Below, piece by piece: positions 60,502 to 64,000 of a DNA stretch of 64,000 bases. The notes under the pieces were generated by a model. The model made no database searches. It was not told the DNA's origin and saw only the letters and a program-made list of their open reading frames with translations. The position numbers and the translations under genes are program-made. The stretch is taken from positions 31,381 to 95,380 of the forward strand of contig DASPVV010000143.1 of the NCBI GenBank assembly GCA_035622175.1. Direction: 5' to 3'. Source of the DNA: JAFAGX01 sp035622175 (GTDB taxonomy: Bacteria; Acidobacteriota; Terriglobia; Terriglobales; Acidobacteriaceae). Position 1 is the first letter of the stretch, and every line of letters begins with the position of its first letter.

Positions 60502-60677
60502 TAGTCCGAATGGTAAGGTAACAATCTTCCGCTGGGCAGTGTAAGTGGCGGAAAGTATGGCTGGCGGATCGCCACCCAGACCGTCAATCAGGGAAAACCA
60601 CAGCGGCGTTGTTCGACCGGCGCAGCTTCGCGCCGAGTGTGGGTAGAACTCGCGGCTGGGGGAGAGAAAGGCGAACC

Positions 60678-61049
60678 ATGCCGACGTTTAATCAGTTGGT
60701 GCGTGCCGGCCGAAAACGGCCACGGTACAAGACGGCGAGCCCAGCCTTGCAGGGATGCCCGCAAAAGCGGGGGGTATGCACCCGTGTTTACACGCAAACG
60801 CCGAAGAAACCCAACTCGGCACTGCGGAAAGTTGCTCGCGTACGCTTGACCAATGGAATCGAAGTTACGACCTACATTCCGGGCGTCGGTCACAACTTGC
60901 AGGAGCACTCGATTGTGTTGATCCGCGGGGGCCGAGTGAAGGACTTGCCCGGGGTGCGCTATCACGTCATCCGCGGCGCCCTGGATGCAGTCGGGGTAGC
61001 CAACCGCAAGCAGGGACGCTCCAAATACGGAGCGAAGAGACCCAAATAA
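60678..61049 (+). CDS. rpsL: Ribosomal protein S12
   Basis: The 123-residue protein reads PTFNQLVRAGRKRPRYKTAS, TPKKPNSALRKVARVRLTNG and GVKDLPG-like VKDLPGVRYHVIRGALDAVG. This is the decoding-site protein of the 30S subunit. ATG 60678 is used; the frame opens at 60609. The classical streptomycin-sensitive Lys in TPKKPNSA is present. It starts the rpsL-rpsG-fusA-tuf operon. Confidence 0.98.
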   Translation: MPTFNQLVRAGRKRPRYKTASPALQGCPQKRGVCTRVYTQTPKKPNSALRKVARVRLTNGIEVTTYIPGVGHNLQEHSIVLIRGGRVKDLPGVRYHVIRGALDAVGVANRKQGRSKYGAKRPK

Positions 61050-61090
61050 GGGGGGACGAGCCGGCGCAAAACCCGGAGCGGAAAACTGCC

Positions 61091-61561
61091 ATGCCTCGAA
61101 AAGGACACATCGCCAAGCGCACCGTCCAGCCCGATGCGGTTTACGGGTCGGATCTGGCGGCCAAGTTCATCAATTCGATGATGTGGAACGGGAAGAAGAG
61201 CACGGCCCAGGGCATCTTTTATGAGTCTCTCAACCGTTTGCAGCAGAAGGGTGGCGACGACGCTCTCAAGCTGTTCAAAAAGGCGGTCGAAAATTGCAAG
61301 CCCTTGCTCGAAGTCAAGACCCGGCGGGTTGGGGGCGCCAACTACCAGGTGCCGGTCGAAGTCAACGCGGACCGGCGCACGTCGCTCGCCATTCGCTGGC
61401 TGATCGCCTATTCCCGCGGACGAGCCGAAAAAGGCATGATCGACAAATTGAGCAACGAATTGCTCGACGCGGCCAATAACCGCGGTGCGGCCATCAAGAA
61501 GAAAGAGGATGTCCACCGCATGGCGGAGGCGAACAAGGCCTTCGCCCATTACCGGTGGTAA
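61091..61561 (+). CDS. rpsG: Ribosomal protein S7
   Basis: The 156-residue protein reads PRKGHIAKRTVQPDAVYGSD, NRLQQKGGDDALKLFKKAVE, VGGANYQVPVEVNADRRTSL and a normal C-terminus ending AFAHYRW. It nucleates the 30S head and may regulate the operon. ATG 61091 is used; the longer open frame from 60755 overlaps rpsL and is not real. Confidence 0.98.
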   Translation: MPRKGHIAKRTVQPDAVYGSDLAAKFINSMMWNGKKSTAQGIFYESLNRLQQKGGDDALKLFKKAVENCKPLLEVKTRRVGGANYQVPVEVNADRRTSLAIRWLIAYSRGRAEKGMIDKLSNELLDAANNRGAAIKKKEDVHRMAEANKAFAHYRW

Positions 61562-61625
61562 GTGGCGCGTAGGGTTGGCCGCTTGCGCGGATGAGGATCG
61601 GAGCCCAGAAGGAAGAAATAAAGTC

Positions 61626-63719
<2,094 letters not shown>

Positions 63720-63860
63720 AGGGACGCGGTCGAGGCCAAGCGCGGCGGGGAGAGAGCAGTTGTGCGGTGCGGGGGAGGGTTTCCCGACGGCTGTCGCCCG
63801 ATCTCAACCCGCAGCCGAGCCGGAGACGGCTGAGGGCAGCGTTTAGGAGCTAGAAACCAA

Positions 63861-64000
63861 ATGGCGAAAGAGAAATTTGAACGCACCAAGCCGCACGTGA
63901 ACGTGGGGACGATCGGGCACATCGACCACGGGAAGACGACGTTGACGGCGGCGATCACGAAGGTGTTACAGAAGCACAATCCGAAGGTAGTGTTCCGCTC
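63861..64000 (+). CDS. tuf: Elongation factor Tu (5' part, cut by window end)
   Basis: The first 46 codons read MAKEKFERTKPHVNVGTIGH, then IDHGKTTLTAAITKVLQ, the EF-Tu P-loop. AGGAGC lies upstream. The rest of the gene lies beyond the window. Confidence 0.97.
   Translation, partial: MAKEKFERTKPHVNVGTIGHIDHGKTTLTAAITKVLQKHNPKVVFR

Larger units (their letters stand above)
59747..60677. other. Intergenic region between the lipoprotein gene and the str operon
   Basis: No gene is supported across these 931 bases. They hold a promoter at 60222-60251 and a leader of roughly 420 bases before rpsL, in which TCGGAGGCTT occurs twice, at 60472-60481 and 60492-60501 (20-base period). The part near 59747 should also carry the - strand promoter of the lipoprotein gene. 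No tRNA was recognised. Confidence 0.5.

Overview
The window is GC-rich bacterial chromosome. The gene content fits an Acidobacteriota member, probably of the Koribacter/Terriglobia type: a group 1h high-affinity [NiFe]-hydrogenase locus, a YXWGXW-repeat exoprotein, a DUF6496-type basic protein, a separate cofG/cofH pair with a full F420 pathway, and a canonical str operon at the right end. This taxonomic call is an inference from gene content; no rRNA gene is present.

Region 1 (1-4.6 kb) is an accessory, partly decaying stretch. It holds a CsbD-like stress protein, an orphan NarL-type response regulator, a frameshifted nucleotidyltransferase/metallophosphoesterase pair with a receiver-domain scrap behind it, a DUF6496-like gene with a probable C-terminal frameshift, a YXWGXW-repeat secreted protein with a strong terminator, and a truncated histidine-kinase remnant whose N-box Asn has become Lys.

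Region 2 (4.7-23.7 kb, + strand) is a complete hydrogenase island: hhyS copy 1, a three-PAS sensor kinase and its response regulator, hhyS copy 2, hhyL, a NifU-like protein, DUF5947, DUF6084, an unrecognised 354-residue protein, a fused maturation protease, a one-helix small protein (DUF6893-like), a leaderless YceI-like lipid-binding protein, then hypC-hypD-hypE, a tandem SIS protein, a small glutaredoxin-like protein, hypF, hypA and hypB. Neither small subunit has a Tat signal, so the enzyme should be cytosolic and must pass electrons to the membrane through some partner.

Region 3 (23.8-31.8 kb, - strand) reads cofG-cofD-cofC-cofE-cofH-fno and then an osmoprotectant-type ABC transporter (ATPase, permease, lipoprotein). 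A perfect 10+3+10 palindrome sits just upstream of cofG.

Region 4 (31.9-50.9 kb) looks catabolic: a flavin-reductase-like protein, a xanthine-dehydrogenase-family molybdenum hydroxylase (FAD, 2Fe-2S, CoxG-like and Mo subunits), ketopantoate-reductase-like, M24, M20, M24 and ketopantoate-reductase-like genes, and a luciferase-like F420-type oxidoreductase. On the opposite strand follow an HMGL-like acyltransferase/lyase, a fumarylacetoacetate-hydrolase-family enzyme, a class-I amidotransferase-like protein, a kynureninase-like PLP enzyme and an amino-acid permease. Several of the hydrolases lack standard metal ligands, so the substrate is probably not a simple peptide.

Region 5 (51.0-64.0 kb) holds a TPR-GAF-degenerate-GGDEF protein, 3-hydroxyacyl-CoA dehydrogenase, enoyl-CoA hydratase, a VOC-domain/lumazine-synthase fusion, nusB, a large beta-propeller lipoprotein, and rpsL-rpsG-fusA-tuf (tuf cut by the window end) behind a good sigma70-type promoter.

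All homology statements come from reading motifs by eye; no database search was run.
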